From NCBI GenBank assembly GCA_030848705.1, contig CM061244.1:48959190-49023189 (forward strand): a stretch of 64,000 nucleotides of DNA, given 5' to 3'. Each line of letters opens with the position of its first letter. Within the stretch, counting starts at the first letter, position 1. Under the pieces are notes generated by a model. The model was not told the origin of the DNA. It saw nothing but the letters and a program-made list of their open reading frames with translations, and did no database searches. This document shows positions 33,941 through 45,217 of this stretch, piece after piece. The position numbers and the translations under genes are program-made. Source of the DNA: Heracleum sosnowskyi (lineage: Eukaryota > Streptophyta > Magnoliopsida > Apiales > Apiaceae).

Positions 33941-34945
33941 ATGGCTTCCAAATGGTTGTTGAGCAAATTTTTGGGAGCAGGATCGTACGGTTCGGTTTTC
34001 TTAGGGCAATGTGTATCGCCTTCTTTAACCTGTTACTATAATTCACCCACAATTGCAGCGATAAAATCATCTTTACAAACTAATTCATGGTCTTTGAAGT
34101 TGGAGAAGGCTGTCTTGTATGAACTTAGAGGATGTCCAGAGATTGTTCGTTATTTCCCGGCTGAGGATTTTGATATTGTTAATGAATATGGGGATAAATT
34201 TCACAATATAGTGCTCGAGTATGCTGATGGAGGCACCCTAACACAACTTATCAAATCTAGGGGGGGATGGATACCTGAATATGAAGCGAGTTGGTATGCG
34301 CGTATGATGCTTAAGGGACTCTCTCATGTGCATCATAGAGGTTTTGTTCACTGTGATTTGAAACCGGATAATGTGCTTGTTTTTAATGTCCCATCTGGTG
34401 AAGGTAAAGGGGTGGTCAAGTACAATCTTAAGTTGGCGGATTTCGGATTGGCGAAAAGGAGTGGAGGGGTAAGTTGTGGTGCAGGAGGAGAGTATAAGAA
34501 TCGAGGAACTTTGCTTTACAGTTCACCAGAGTCTGTGGTGTTTGGGATTCATGAAACAGCTATGGATGTATGGTCATTGGGTTGTATGTTATTGGAGATG
34601 CTTTTAGGGAAGGGGGGTTTGTGGAACAGATTTATTGATGTTGATGGGCAATGTTTAGCGGAAATGATTGCTAATTATGAAGATGACAGGTTGAATATGA
34701 TATTACCCAAGTTTGATTATCTATCAGTGAATGCAAAGGATTTTGTCAGGAGATGTTTAAAACAGAATGTTAAAGAAAGATGGACTGCTGAAGAACTTCT
34801 GAAACATCCCTTCATTTCTCACAATCAGAATCTGCTGAAGAAATTTGAAGCACAGTTATCCTATAAGAAGATGATTAAGTATCAGTCCAGCACTGCATTG
34901 AGTTATTCATTCGCATCATCCCATATCTCTCTGGGGGTTTGTTAA
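33941..34945 (+). CDS. MAPKKK-like Ser/Thr protein kinase, copy B
   Basis: Encodes the same 334-residue protein as 20,451-21,455, and I see no nucleotide difference in the coding region. All kinase motifs are intact (K42, E61, HCD loop 137-139, DFG 167-169). Upstream (about 870 bp) and downstream (about 1.9 kb) are also indistinguishable from copy A, so both copies should share basal regulation; they differ only in more distant surroundings (MULE here, MITE and Tat element at copy A). Start chosen at ATG 33,941; the GTG six bases upstream is not a credible plant start. Confidence 0.9.
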   Translation: MASKWLLSKFLGAGSYGSVFLGQCVSPSLTCYYNSPTIAAIKSSLQTNSWSLKLEKAVLYELRGCPEIVRYFPAEDFDIVNEYGDKFHNIVLEYADGGTLTQLIKSRGGWIPEYEASWYARMMLKGLSHVHHRGFVHCDLKPDNVLVFNVPSGEGKGVVKYNLKLADFGLAKRSGGVSCGAGGEYKNRGTLLYSSPESVVFGIHETAMDVWSLGCMLLEMLLGKGGLWNRFIDVDGQCLAEMIANYEDDRLNMILPKFDYLSVNAKDFVRRCLKQNVKERWTAEELLKHPFISHNQNLLKKFEAQLSYKKMIKYQSSTALSYSFASSHISLGVC

Positions 34946-36890
34946 TTTGACATGACTTGTACTTTTATCGGACTTGATTTCTTTGGTTTTGACCGATGTC
35001 GATGCACCTACAAGTTAGTTTAGGGGTAGATGAATGGTATCACAAAGATGGATGTTCAACATGTTTATTCCATAGAGTTTAAAGATACAATATGTTAGGT
35101 TCTAATAGATATTCTTGGACAACAGATATGTACAAGTTCAGCTGTGACCAGAGGTATATCAAAAGTTAAAAGTAAATTAGTGTGATGAATAGCAGGTTAA
35201 TCTAGTGCTGATAGTATTGTAAAATCTTTAATTTTCTATTAAGTGAAATATTTCTGAGTTTCATACTTTTCTGTTTGTAAAATGATATACTGCTGCAGTC
35301 TTATTATTCACACATTCATATTCTTAATATTCACACATTCATAAAACATATGTGAATGCAATGAATTAGAATATTGGGTCATACAAATTGTAGTAAGAAC
35401 TTGTGAGAAAACTGGGTCTACCATTTGCGCCCTCTTGGTTCCTTAATACAAGTGCAGCTACTCCTTCCTTTGATCCCCGGCCACGGCTGGAAAGCAAAAT
35501 GTATGACATGGTCTTTTCAGCATTTCGTGGTAGTAAGGAAATGGCATTATGTACTGAATTACATTGCTAAAATTAAATATCATAACACTGCAAGACTAAA
35601 ACAGCAGATTCCGTTTTTATCTTTTAAAGCAACACACCAGATTGCGATGGTTCAGAAAAGCCCCAGTTATCATCGTAGTTAGCAACAAGTGTATGCATTT
35701 ATCAGAATTTGCATCTGTAAAATCAAACCGAGTTTAAGCAAAAAAGGTGGCTAACAGTTGGACAATTTAGCCCAATTGGCATCGTAATGAACAGAATACG
35801 AAAGGAACAATGGAAGCTGCACACACAAGTAACAGTTCACATATTCTATGTCTGTTTCACACGTTCTAATAGAAGTTTAAATGATTTTATTTGCAAAAGT
35901 TTCAAAAGCAAGTGGTGATGTAAAAAATGAATCTTGGAATTTACTAAAGAAGCTACAGACTCTATGTACTGAAGCAGCAAACACGACTTAAAGTATTGCT
36001 CTATAAGACTTCATTCTTCCACAGCTGAATCAAATACTCATTACAAATCAAGAATGTTGGAGATTTCACACACGAGGATTCTATATCCCATGCATACCGT
36101 GTAACACTTTATCTATTGGGCTAACAGATTCTAACCGTTTTAATAAGTGGATAAGATACGGCAACCTATGAATGAGGCCATGTTATAAAAAAGCACACAG
36201 ACAAATAAGCTAATACATTTCAATCTGTGAAGTACTTTAGAGAAGAATCTCAGCAACTATTCCTGGTAATCTGGGACAAAATCCCTTGTATTCATCCAAC
36301 AAATTTTGGAACATAGATACTAGTCATATGAAATAAGATGACTGGTCAGAAATTAAACAAGAAACTGTAATCTTTTTCACTTATAAAGAAAAGCAACAAT
36401 TTCATTATATTATTTTATGAATGATACCGGCATGTCCTTGTTTCAGCGCAATTAAAAAGAATGAATAGATCTATCAATTAAAATACCGTCAAAATGCTTC
36501 CTAATTGTAACAAGGTCACATTCAAACTAATAACTAGAATAAATGATAAAACAAAAGATATAGTATTGCAATTTTCGCCTATATTGATTCATGTCTATGC
36601 TCTCCTTTAACAAGCATTTCAGGTAGAAGTAAAACCACAAAGGAAGTTTAACTGAATGATATAGAGCTAAATACAGTACACTAACAAGATGTAGGAACCA
36701 CAAAAAATGGTTCCCCAGATGTAGGAAGACCCTTCAATGATGGAAATAGAAGACCCTGCATTTTAAAATCGTTCCTGAAGTGGATATGTACACAGATTTC
36801 TTTAAGGAATTACCGGGCTCATAGGAAGTAATCAGTTAGATTGGCCAAGTGATGTTATCAACAATCAAATTCAGAAAGTATATAAGAAAC
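34946..36890. other. 3' flank of kinase copy B
   Basis: Same as 21,456-23,400. Exon-like plus-strand stretch at about 35,396-35,559. No other gene recognised. Confidence 0.35.
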
Positions 36891-36899
36891 CAATCATGA

Positions 36900-38026
36900 C
36901 AGATATCGTACTTCTTACCCAACCAACTGAGAAAATCTGTGTTTGAACTGCATTTTTCTGACAATATCTGAGCAAAAACCCTCTCCAGTTGCCTGAACAA
37001 GAAGGATTCATAATGCACACTAACTATTAAGTTTGATCATAAAAGATGAGATAGAAATTGCCGAAATTTAAGAAGAACTGTAAATTATGTTTCATATATG
37101 AATTTGACTAGAGGAGAAAGTCGACCAAGTGTGAAGAGGGTGGTTCTCCATTCCCAGGATCATTAAAAAAAAAGAGAAGCAAAGCTCTGCTAGAGGATAA
37201 GATTTAAGTTTGATCACTTGAATAATGCACTCAGTGATCTACATCAGCAACATAAGAATTATGAATATGACTAGAAGCAATTGAGTTGCAGAGATCTGAT
37301 AACTTTTTTTGTCATTAAAAATTTGAAGGACTAGATAAACTAGTACTTGTAAGTAAATTATTGAATTACCATTGTATGTCAATTTTCCATCTGCTAACGA
37401 GTGCATAAATTCTGCTGACTCCAACACAAGGTCGTATCCAGTATTTCAAAATCTACACATGACTGCAGCTTTTTTCACCAGCTGCTGCAGATAATAGAAA
37501 CAATATGTAAATTCTAAGGGAAAGATAGTAAAATCAAAGGGAAAATCAGTAGAAAACAACAGACATCCGATTCAAAGAGAATAAGCATTCTACGGCAGAG
37601 AGAGTTGGCCACCTTGTTCTTGTCCAGTTACTAAAGCCTTTATACATGGATAAGCATTCTGTCTGAGGAGAGCTGTCGCCTATAGGGTCGATGAATGCAT
37701 AAGCGCGATGAACAAGATGCAGTGCATTTATAGAAGCCGAAAATGCATTCAGCCTCTCTTGCAGCATCAAGGTAGGACATGCCCTGCTCATCTTTCACTG
37801 CTATATACAGTTGAAGTGAATACAAAGTAAATGTAACTAGCTGCCCTCTGCTCTCAAATGAATAAAGCAGCTTAAACTCTGCAACTTCCTCGTCTATGGG
37901 CTCCCAATCAGGTCTTACCCTCCATGGACTACACCCGTCCACCAGCTTAAACAGTTGAGCTTTGCAAAAATATCTGAGCGAAGCATCTACACAATCAACA
38001 TAAACATTCGGGTATTCGATGAACAT
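36900..38026 (-). CDS. Unrecognised multi-exon gene, copy B (more complete)
   Basis: I do not recognise the family. On the minus strand an ATG at 38,026 opens a 128-codon frame: MFIEYPNVYVDCVDASLRYF, then KLVDGCSPWRVRPDWEPIDE and FKLLYSFESRGQ. Downstream exon-like pieces: RACPTLMLQERLNAFSASIN followed by LHLVHRAYAFIDP in another frame (about 37,690-37,791); LESAEFMHSLADGKLTYNG (about 37,371-37,427), followed by GTAATT as donor; and QLERVFAQILSEKCSSNTDF (about 36,930-36,995), preceded by an AG acceptor and followed by GTAAGAAG as donor. The protein-like composition, the splice signals and the promoter motifs just upstream argue for a real gene. Exon borders and the 3' end are not resolved. Copy A has a deletion in exon 1. 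Confidence 0.45.
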
Positions 38027-38109
38027 GTTGTATCAACAATTTACAATTTACTCTAAAATTAACAGTAAGAATCTTGGGAGAGAAATGCATAAACCTTTCG
38101 ACTATTTTA

Positions 38110-38163
38110 TGGGCTTCTTACGTTGTATTGGGCTTTCTTTTTATGGACTACAAAGTTGGCCCA
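38110..38163 (-). promoter_or_regulatory. Site II-type promoter elements of the unrecognised gene
   Basis: TGGGCT at 38,110-38,115 and 38,129-38,134 and GGCCCA at 38,158-38,163, within 140 bp upstream of the ATG at 38,026 (minus strand). TGGGCY motifs in short spacing are typical of plant housekeeping promoters. Unit A keeps only the first, because the duplication junction cuts here. Confidence 0.5.
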
Positions 38164-38707
38164 TAGAGAGCCACCGAAACAGACACCCTTTGGAATTTAG
38201 TTTTGTATAATTGAGGTCCATTCATTTGTTTTTTCATTATCATCAACCACATTTACTTTGTTTTTTTTATTTCAAAATATATTTTTCTAGGGGTGCAGCA
38301 CGTAAATAAAAGATACTAATGGTAGTTATCAATTTTAAAAATAAATATATTTATTTTAAATTAAAAATAGTTATTATTGAACTTTTGTAATGCATAATAA
38401 TAAAATAAAACTAATAAATAATTGACTAGAATTTGATGAATAATTAAAGGCCACATATATTTGTTGTTATGTAGGTGAAGACACCAACAGTTCATAATTA
38501 ACAACTAGCTGTTGGGAGATGTGGACTGTTTGCAAGCGTCGGTGGAGTAAAAGATGAAGCATTTGAGTTTCATTATTAATTATAAAATTATAAGAATATA
38601 AAATATATATAATTATTTGATTGGTAGGAGCATAAATGAGGACCCCTTCCTTCTCAATCCAATCGTTTGGTGGACAATGTTTAATCATATACAGTGCAAA
38701 TACAAAG
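38164..38707. other. Single-copy A/T-rich DNA, nothing recognised
   Basis: First unduplicated DNA to the right of unit B. No protein-like frame, repeat ends or RNA gene seen. Confidence 0.4.
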
Positions 38708-38715
38708 CTTAAAAT

Positions 38716-39346
38716 TAGACCTGGCAATTGGACCGTGTCGTGTACTTTCGTATCGTGTACTTTCGTGTTTTCGTGTACTTAATATAAAACTCATATCCGA
38801 CCCGTTTTGAATTCGTGTACTAAATTTGAAACACATATCCAATTCAGAACGTGTCGTGTATTTTATGTGACGTATTCGTGTACATTAAAGAAAAATATAA
38901 ATTTAATTAAATTAAAATTTAAATATTATAAAACTATTTTAATTATGTAAATTTTTATGAAATGTGTATTAAATATGTAATACATACAATTTTACAAAAA
39001 TTTGTAAATATAACTTATATATATAAATGTATACTTCTTATATATAAATGTATAACTTACTGCTAATTAGTCATGAAACTTTTATTTATTGTTCATATGT
39101 AATTCCTTATATATTTTCTAAATATGCAATATTATAAATAATATATATTTTTTAAAATTATTTATTTACTTCATTAATTCGTGTACTTTCGTTTCGTGTC
39201 GTGTACCTATTGTGAAAACCCAAACCCGACACTAATTATATTCGTGTTTTTTCGTGTTCATGTACCAAATTTTTGCACCCAAACACTAATTATCCGTATC
39301 GTGTTCGTACCGTGTTCACGTGTCGTGTATCAAATTGCCAGCTCTA
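38716..39346. mobile_element. hAT-type MITE, 631 bp, TCGTGTA subterminal repeats
   Basis: Ends TAGACCTGGCAATT and AATTGCCAGCTCTA form a TIR; the 8-bp duplication CTTAAAAT flanks it (38,708-38,715 and 39,347-39,354), as in hAT elements. Both ends are filled with TCGTGTACTTTCGTG-type repeats in direct and inverted order, the likely transposase-binding arrays; the middle is very A/T-rich and has no coding frame. A degenerate relative lies at 57,596-58,080. Confidence 0.9.
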
Positions 39347-39630
39347 CTTAAAATACAACACCGACAGTATAACAATTGTACTTTTGACCTTAAAGAAAAA
39401 CACACGATGTTTATTCGCTAGCTAAATGTCTCGAGTTATTATGGTCATTAGACTCGCAACTAGTAGCTTCACATGTTAAAAGTTAAAACCATCTGCTTTT
39501 TATAAACTCATAGTACATTTTTCCTAATGCGTTAGAGCAACTCTAATCCACCGTTTTAACACAATTATAATTTATTTTTTAAAATGCTTAAGTTTATTAA
39601 AAAAAAATAGCTTTTAAGTTTCATCAAATG

Positions 39631-40153
39631 TAGAGCTGTAATTTGAGTCGGGCGGCTCGCGAGCTACTTGAATTCGTTTATTTGTGCTCGGTTCGACTCA
39701 AACTCGTAAACGAGTCGAGCTTGAAAACAAATTCAAGTTTGTTCAGTTAAACGAGTCGAACTTGAATCGTTTAGTTAAATGAGTCGAGCCGAGTATGTGT
39801 CGAACCCGACTAAACTCGGCTCAAAACTCGAAAATCCAACTCAGTTCGAGCTCGAGTTCGAAACTCGTTTATAATTTCAAATAAAAAATTTTAAATTTTA
39901 TTTTTATTATTTAAATAATGGAAATTAGTTAAAAAATTAATATTTTTTATGTTTTTATTGATGAGTTCACGGCTTGACCCGACTCGTTTGGCTCGCGAGT
40001 AAACCCGACTCGACTCGTTCATTAAACGAGTCGAGTTCGGTAAGAGATTTGAGCTCGTTTACTTAGATAAGCGACTCAGCTCAATTCATTTATTTAACAA
40101 CCCAAACTTATTTAATGAATATCTAGCTCGATTCCATCCGAATTACAACCCTA
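39631..40153. mobile_element. hAT-type MITE, 523 bp, ACGAGTCGAGC subterminal repeats
   Basis: Ends TAGAGCTGTAATT and AATTACAACCCTA; 8-bp duplication ATCAAATG at 39,623-39,630 and 40,154-40,161. ACTCG/CGAGT-rich subterminal arrays (AACGAGTCGAGCTTGAA and inverted forms) at both ends. No coding frame. It sits about 740 bp upstream of the cellulase ATG. Confidence 0.9.
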
Positions 40154-40460
40154 ATCAAATGCAAAATAAATGGAAGTTACAAGGTGTAAAAACATGAAAT
40201 TAGACGGGCTGTCTCTGTCAATTTGTGAGGCCAATCAGTGTCACTTACCAAATTGTATATTGTTCAAAAAGACAAACAAATCACTAAAATTCACAAAAAA
40301 AAAGCACAAACTTAACACTAAAAACACATATCCAAGCCCCACAATCCAGCTGCTTCCTTACATTATTATTGCCTTTATATCAAAGCATCCTACTACACCC
40401 ACAATATACACGCACACTGATACACACATTCTTATTCCACCATTACTGACCAAAAATCAA

Positions 40461-40894
40461 ATCTTTGATTTCAAGATTACACCATTTACCAAATCTAACT
40501 TTCTGGGCCTTCTTAAATCATCACCAAAACTACATTCATTTATTCTTTTCTAAAGTTCACTTTACATATATAGTAGCTTGTGATTCTTAGAGCTAAACAC
40601 ACTCAATCTTTGATATCAAGGTCATTTCTTTTTCCAAATGCAAGTTACTGGGCCTTCTTAAATCAACACAAACACTATATTCAACTATTCTTTTTGCAAA
40701 TTCACCTTATATATTTTCTGGGTTCTGATTCTTGAGCTAAAAAAAAGACTCAAACTTTGCTATCAAGATCATATCTTTTTCCAAATTTAACTTCCTGGGC
40801 CTCTTTAAATCATCAAAAACACAACATTTAACTGTTCTTTTTTTGAATTTCAGATTATAAATTTAGTTGGTTTTGATCATTATAGTGTGTGAAA
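40461..40894 (+). promoter_or_regulatory. Triplicated ~146-bp module upstream of the cellulase gene
   Basis: Three diverged tandem copies start at about 40,461 (ATCTTTGATTTCAAGATTAC), 40,606 (ATCTTTGATATCAAGGTCAT) and 40,753 (AACTTTGCTATCAAGATCAT), spacing 145 and 147 bp. Each contains CTGGGCC followed by TTAAATCA and a T-rich TTCTTTTT stretch. The third copy runs to the start codon. CTGGGCC includes a site II-like TGGGCC motif, so the module may be a repeated promoter or 5' UTR element. A possible 5' UTR intron acceptor (TTTGAATTTCAG) lies at about 40,842-40,853. Confidence 0.65.
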
Positions 40895-43800
40895 ATGTAC
40901 GGAAGAGACCCATGGGGTGGGTCTTTAGAAATTGCAGCAGATTCCGGCACCGACGATGATCGGAGCCGGAACTTAAATGATATTGACAGGGCTGCACTAT
41001 CTAAGCCATTAGATGAGACTCAACAGAGCTGGTTATTAGGCCCACATGAGCAAAAAAAGAAGAAATATGTGGATTTGGGTTGTGTAGTTGTGAGTAAAAA
41101 GATTTTTGTTTGGACTGTTGGTATAATTCTAGGTGCTGGTTTGATTGCTGGCTTTATTGCTCTTCTTGTTAACACTTTGCCACATCATCACCCTCGTCCT
41201 CCTCCACCTGATAATTACACGCTTGCTTTGCGAAAAGCACTTATGTTCTTCAATGCACAGCGATGTAAGTGGTGTTCATTTTCATGTGTTGTTGAATTGT
41301 ATGTTTCTATTTGCATGAATTGTGATTATAGGGGTCGATGTTTGTTTATGTACCACATATATGCAATCTTAGTTTTAATAGGAAAAAATTATAATTCTAG
41401 TTTGAGGACAACCAATCGTAGATAGTTTCTTTTTGTGAACATGGGTTAAAATGTTTCGGAGAAGCGCTTATAATAGGTTGGATTTTTAAGATGATCTTAT
41501 ATTTCTGGTGTTTGATTTCTATCTTTCTCCAATCGGAGTACTCGTATTGAAATATAGTTTTACACAATTAGAGATGAAAGTTATATTTGATTGAATTTCA
41601 TAATTAGAGATTTATAAAAGTTGTATCAAGTTGAAGTAAGTAGTAGAGATTTATAAAAGTTGTATCAAATTGAAGTCATTTAAGCTCATTCCTTTCCTAG
41701 AATGTTAATGCTAATCTAAGAATATATTTAGAGAGTTTGAAATTACCATAAATTCCTTACTATAAAGATGCATCTAATTATACGAAAGGGAAGTGGTACA
41801 CTTAATTTCTGTTGATAGTCAGATGGTATTTTATAAAACCCTGGTTGAGTGGTTGTTTTCATGGTACTCCGTTGTAGTCTGATTTTCTGATTTTATTTGT
41901 GGGGATGTCTGCAGCTGGAAAACTTCCTAAGCATAATAATGTTTCATGGAGGGGGAACTCTTGTTTAGAAGATGGAAAATCGGATCCTTCATCTATAAGC
42001 AAAAATTTGGTTGGTGGTTATTACGATGCTGGTGATGCAATCAAATTCAATTTTCCTCAATCTTTTGCCATGACTATGCTGAGTTGGAGTGTGATTGAGT
42101 ACAGTGCTAAATATGAAGCTGCAGGGGAGCTTAACCATATTAAAGATATCATTAAGTGGGGAACTGATTATCTTCTTAAAACTTTTAATTCCTCTGCTGA
42201 TACCATAGACCGCATTGTCATGCAGGTAAATTTTGTCCATCTTTCTGGTTGTTTTACTAAGATGGATAACTAGACATTTTATACTTAACGATATTCACAG
42301 ATGCACCCAATGAACCAACCTGTTGGACTAGATTTTAGTGCTTTAAAGCAATATCGTATTTATACTTACATCACCTTCAATCTCGGCAGTGAGAGTAAAG
42401 TACATTTTATCTGGAAGTTACCTAGTGGTACATAGTTTTATAATCTCTGATAGTAGAAGAGATTATTTATCTAGCAAACAACTCAATCGCCCTCTCATGG
42501 CTGGCCCAAAACAAAATTTGATGGTTAATTGTGAGATTATATTCAGCAACTCATATTCTTTATTAATATGCATAACAGGTGGGAAATGGGGATACCAGTG
42601 GAGGACCAAGTCCTAATGATCATTATTGTTGGATGCGTCCCGAGGACATTGATTACGACCGACCTGTAACTGAATGTCATAGTTGCTCAGACCTTGCAGC
42701 AGAGATGGCTGCTGCTCTGGCTTCAGCATCTATTGTTTTCAAGGACAACAAAGCGTACTCTGAGAAACTTGTCCATGGAGCGAAAACCCTCTTTAAATTT
42801 GGCAGGGATCAGCGTGGTAGGTATAGTGTCGGTGCGGAGGCTGCAATATTCTATAACTCTACTAGTTATTGGGATGAGTTTGTGTGGGGAGGAGCGTGGA
42901 TGTATTATGCTACAGGGAATAATTCTTATCTCTCCCTTGCTACAAATATCAAAATGGCCACACATGCAGGTGCTTTCTGGGGAGGCCAAGATTATGGTGT
43001 ACTTAGTTGGGATAACAAGCTTGCAGGAGCTCAAGTAAGTTGAATTACCGTCTTGGTATCTTGCTTTAAAACTTCCATTTGCTGCTTAATCAACAAGTTC
43101 AATGTGCGACTTAGGTTCCTTTAGTTCACTTTCTATATTGGGCTTCTAAGCCTATATATATCTCCATTATCTTTCCGAAGCTTGATAGGTTTTTTAATAT
43201 ATATTTAAGCTGTACATTTAAGTTGAAGGAGAAACTTCATATGTTCCTAATTATATTATTACAAAATCTCTGTCTTTTGTATCTACGCAGTCATACCTTC
43301 TCTGTTATTACCCTGTAATACACCGATCATTATCGAAGGAGTGTGTGTGTGTGTCTCATTCAGATTCCAGCTGATCTATATGACTACCTGCTTAGAAATA
43401 TGGGTTTGTAGAAGCAATGTACCTTTGTATTTTTTGAGGAAATAATTATTTAATTTGTGTAAGATGGTCATAATATCCTTTTTCACCAAAGTTATAATGC
43501 CCAACATTGTGTGAATAATCTGTGCATATCTGCATAACTTCTCAGATCTGTTATTTTGCATTTTTTAGATGTTTATTTTCCGGATACCCCTATAGGAAAC
43601 TACTGATGTGATGTTTTTATTTGCTTGTAGGTTCTTTTAACACGTATGCGATTGTTCTTGAGCCCTGGGTATCCTTATGAAGAAGCTTTAAAGACATTTC
43701 ATAATCAGACCAGTATATACATGTGCTCGTTCCTTCCATTCTTTACAAGCTTTAACAGAACAAAAGGTATGGTGACTTTGCTTCATTATTAATACTAGTT

Positions 43801-44567
43801 TATATATTAAATTATATACAACATGGTGTTCCAAATACAAGATTAATTGGCATCTAATGTCTTTTTGTAACATTGCAGGAGGCTTGATCCAGTTAAATCA
43901 TGGAAGGCCACAGCCTCTTCAGTACGTTGTCAATGCTGCTTTTTTGGCTACATTATTTAGTGACTATATGGACGCTGCGGATACACCTGGATGGTACTGT
44001 GGACCAAATTTTTACTCAACTGATATCCTCCGTACATTTGCTGAGACACAGGTGTGTGAGACTTCTGTACAACTTCGTCTTTAGATTTTAGAATACTCCG
44101 AGTAAATGGTGTTGAGAATATTCTATGTTGTAATAAATGACTGATTCTTTGTTTTGTTTTGGCAGATTGACTATGTTCTTGGTAAAAATCCTAGAAAGAT
44201 GAGTTATCTTGTGGGATTTGGCAGTCACTATCCCAAACAAGTCCATCATAGAGGTGCATCCATTCCTAAAAACAAGGTCAAATACAACTGCAAAGGAGGA
44301 TGGAAATGGAGGGACAGCTCGAAGCCAAATCCTAATACTATTGTTGGGGCTATGGTTGCTGGCCCCGACAGGCATGACGGTTTCCACGATAAGCGTACTA
44401 ACTATAATTACACAGAGCCAACTATTGCAGGCAATGCTGGTTTAGTTGCAGCTCTTGTGGCTTTGTCAGGTGGTAAAAGTACGCTGATTGACAAGAACAC
44501 CATGTTCTCCGCAGTTCCACCCATGTTTCCCATTCCACCGCCACCACCAGCTGCTTGGAAACCTTGA
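40895..44567 (+). CDS. KOR1-like: Membrane-anchored endo-1,4-beta-glucanase, KORRIGAN type (GH9A), six exons
   Basis: Exons 40,895-41,264, 41,915-42,225, 42,579-43,034, 43,631-43,766, 43,879-44,051 and 44,166-44,567, all with GT..AG introns, give 615 residues (close to the ~620 of the family). It is a type II membrane protein: cytosolic tail with LL (47-48) and YVDL (58-61) sorting signals, membrane segment about 70-93, then the lumenal/apoplastic GH9 domain. YDAGD gives D161 and D164; the GH9 His signature is [10 protein letters not shown] (H510, R511); the second signature [19 protein letters not shown] holds D557 and catalytic E566. The C-terminus is proline-rich ([16 protein letters not shown]). 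KORRIGAN hydrolyses amorphous beta-1,4-glucan and works with cellulose synthase in cell-wall formation and cytokinesis (family knowledge). No lesion was seen. The start is the first ATG (MYGRDPWGG), as in the family. Confidence 0.96.
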
Positions 44568-45217
44568 AACTTCCGTAAGGGTCAACATAGTTTATTATAT
44601 TCATGTTGTGCTCATGGATTGATAATTTTGCTTGAGTTTTTGTTTGATAGTAAAACACTATAAATATTGATGTACAAAGAAGAAATGAGTTGGGAAATAA
44701 GCACCACGTCACTAAAAAACGCTAAAACATGACACTGGGACAGTCTTATAGGAGTGAACATAGGTAGTTGGCATGGTGTGGCCATCTGTTTTCATGTGAA
44801 ATTTGTTATATAGCTTGTATGTAGGAAAGAAATCAACCACCATTCGGTAAAATACTCTGATGTTTGAACCATTGTGATTACATAATGCTCAGTTTTTCTT
44901 CTTTTTCGGCAATTGATATAAATGTTGGAGTATAGCCTTTTTGGCCATTGTCCGATTGATGTTTCAAGTGTCTTTTTTATTTCAGATCAAGTGAAAAAGT
45001 AATTTTGACAAGGGGATTATATTAGGACAAAATCAATACCGATTTGTTTTACATTTTGGGTGTTAAAATAGCATCATTTCTTTCATACTTAACTCCAAAT
45101 TTATCTAAATTTGTTTCATATTAATTAACTTGTCAATTAAGATGACATAACTTAATTGGTAAAAGTTTATCATTAGATTCTCCCTTACTCCAAATCTATT
45201 ACTTCTATTACTATATA
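44568..45217 (+). other. 3' UTR and flank of the cellulase gene
   Basis: A/T-rich, no gene seen. It ends where a Helitron-like repeat begins at 45,218. Confidence 0.4.

Larger units (their letters stand above)
24544..38124. repeat. Tandem segmental duplication, unit B
   Basis: Direct copy of 5,711-24,543. It starts in the 3' half of the pogo element and ends at about 38,124, where unit A instead joins the next copy. The junction has 3 bp of microhomology: TAC-GTT-GTA at the right end of the unit (38,121), GAG-GTT-AAT at the left end (5,711), TAC-GTT-AAT at the junction (24,544). Unit B lacks the LTR retrotransposon and the 583-bp insert but carries the MULE 27,501-33,006. Confidence 0.93.

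Noticed and set aside
41265..41425. Continuation of the cellulase frame past exon 1
   Set aside because: The frame stays open by chance into intron 1; the GTAAGT donor at 41,265 and the exact restoration of the SGKLPKHNN sequence at 41,915 show splicing.
43341..43354. GT microsatellite as a feature
   Set aside because: A short GTGTGT run in cellulase intron 3; ordinary intron sequence.
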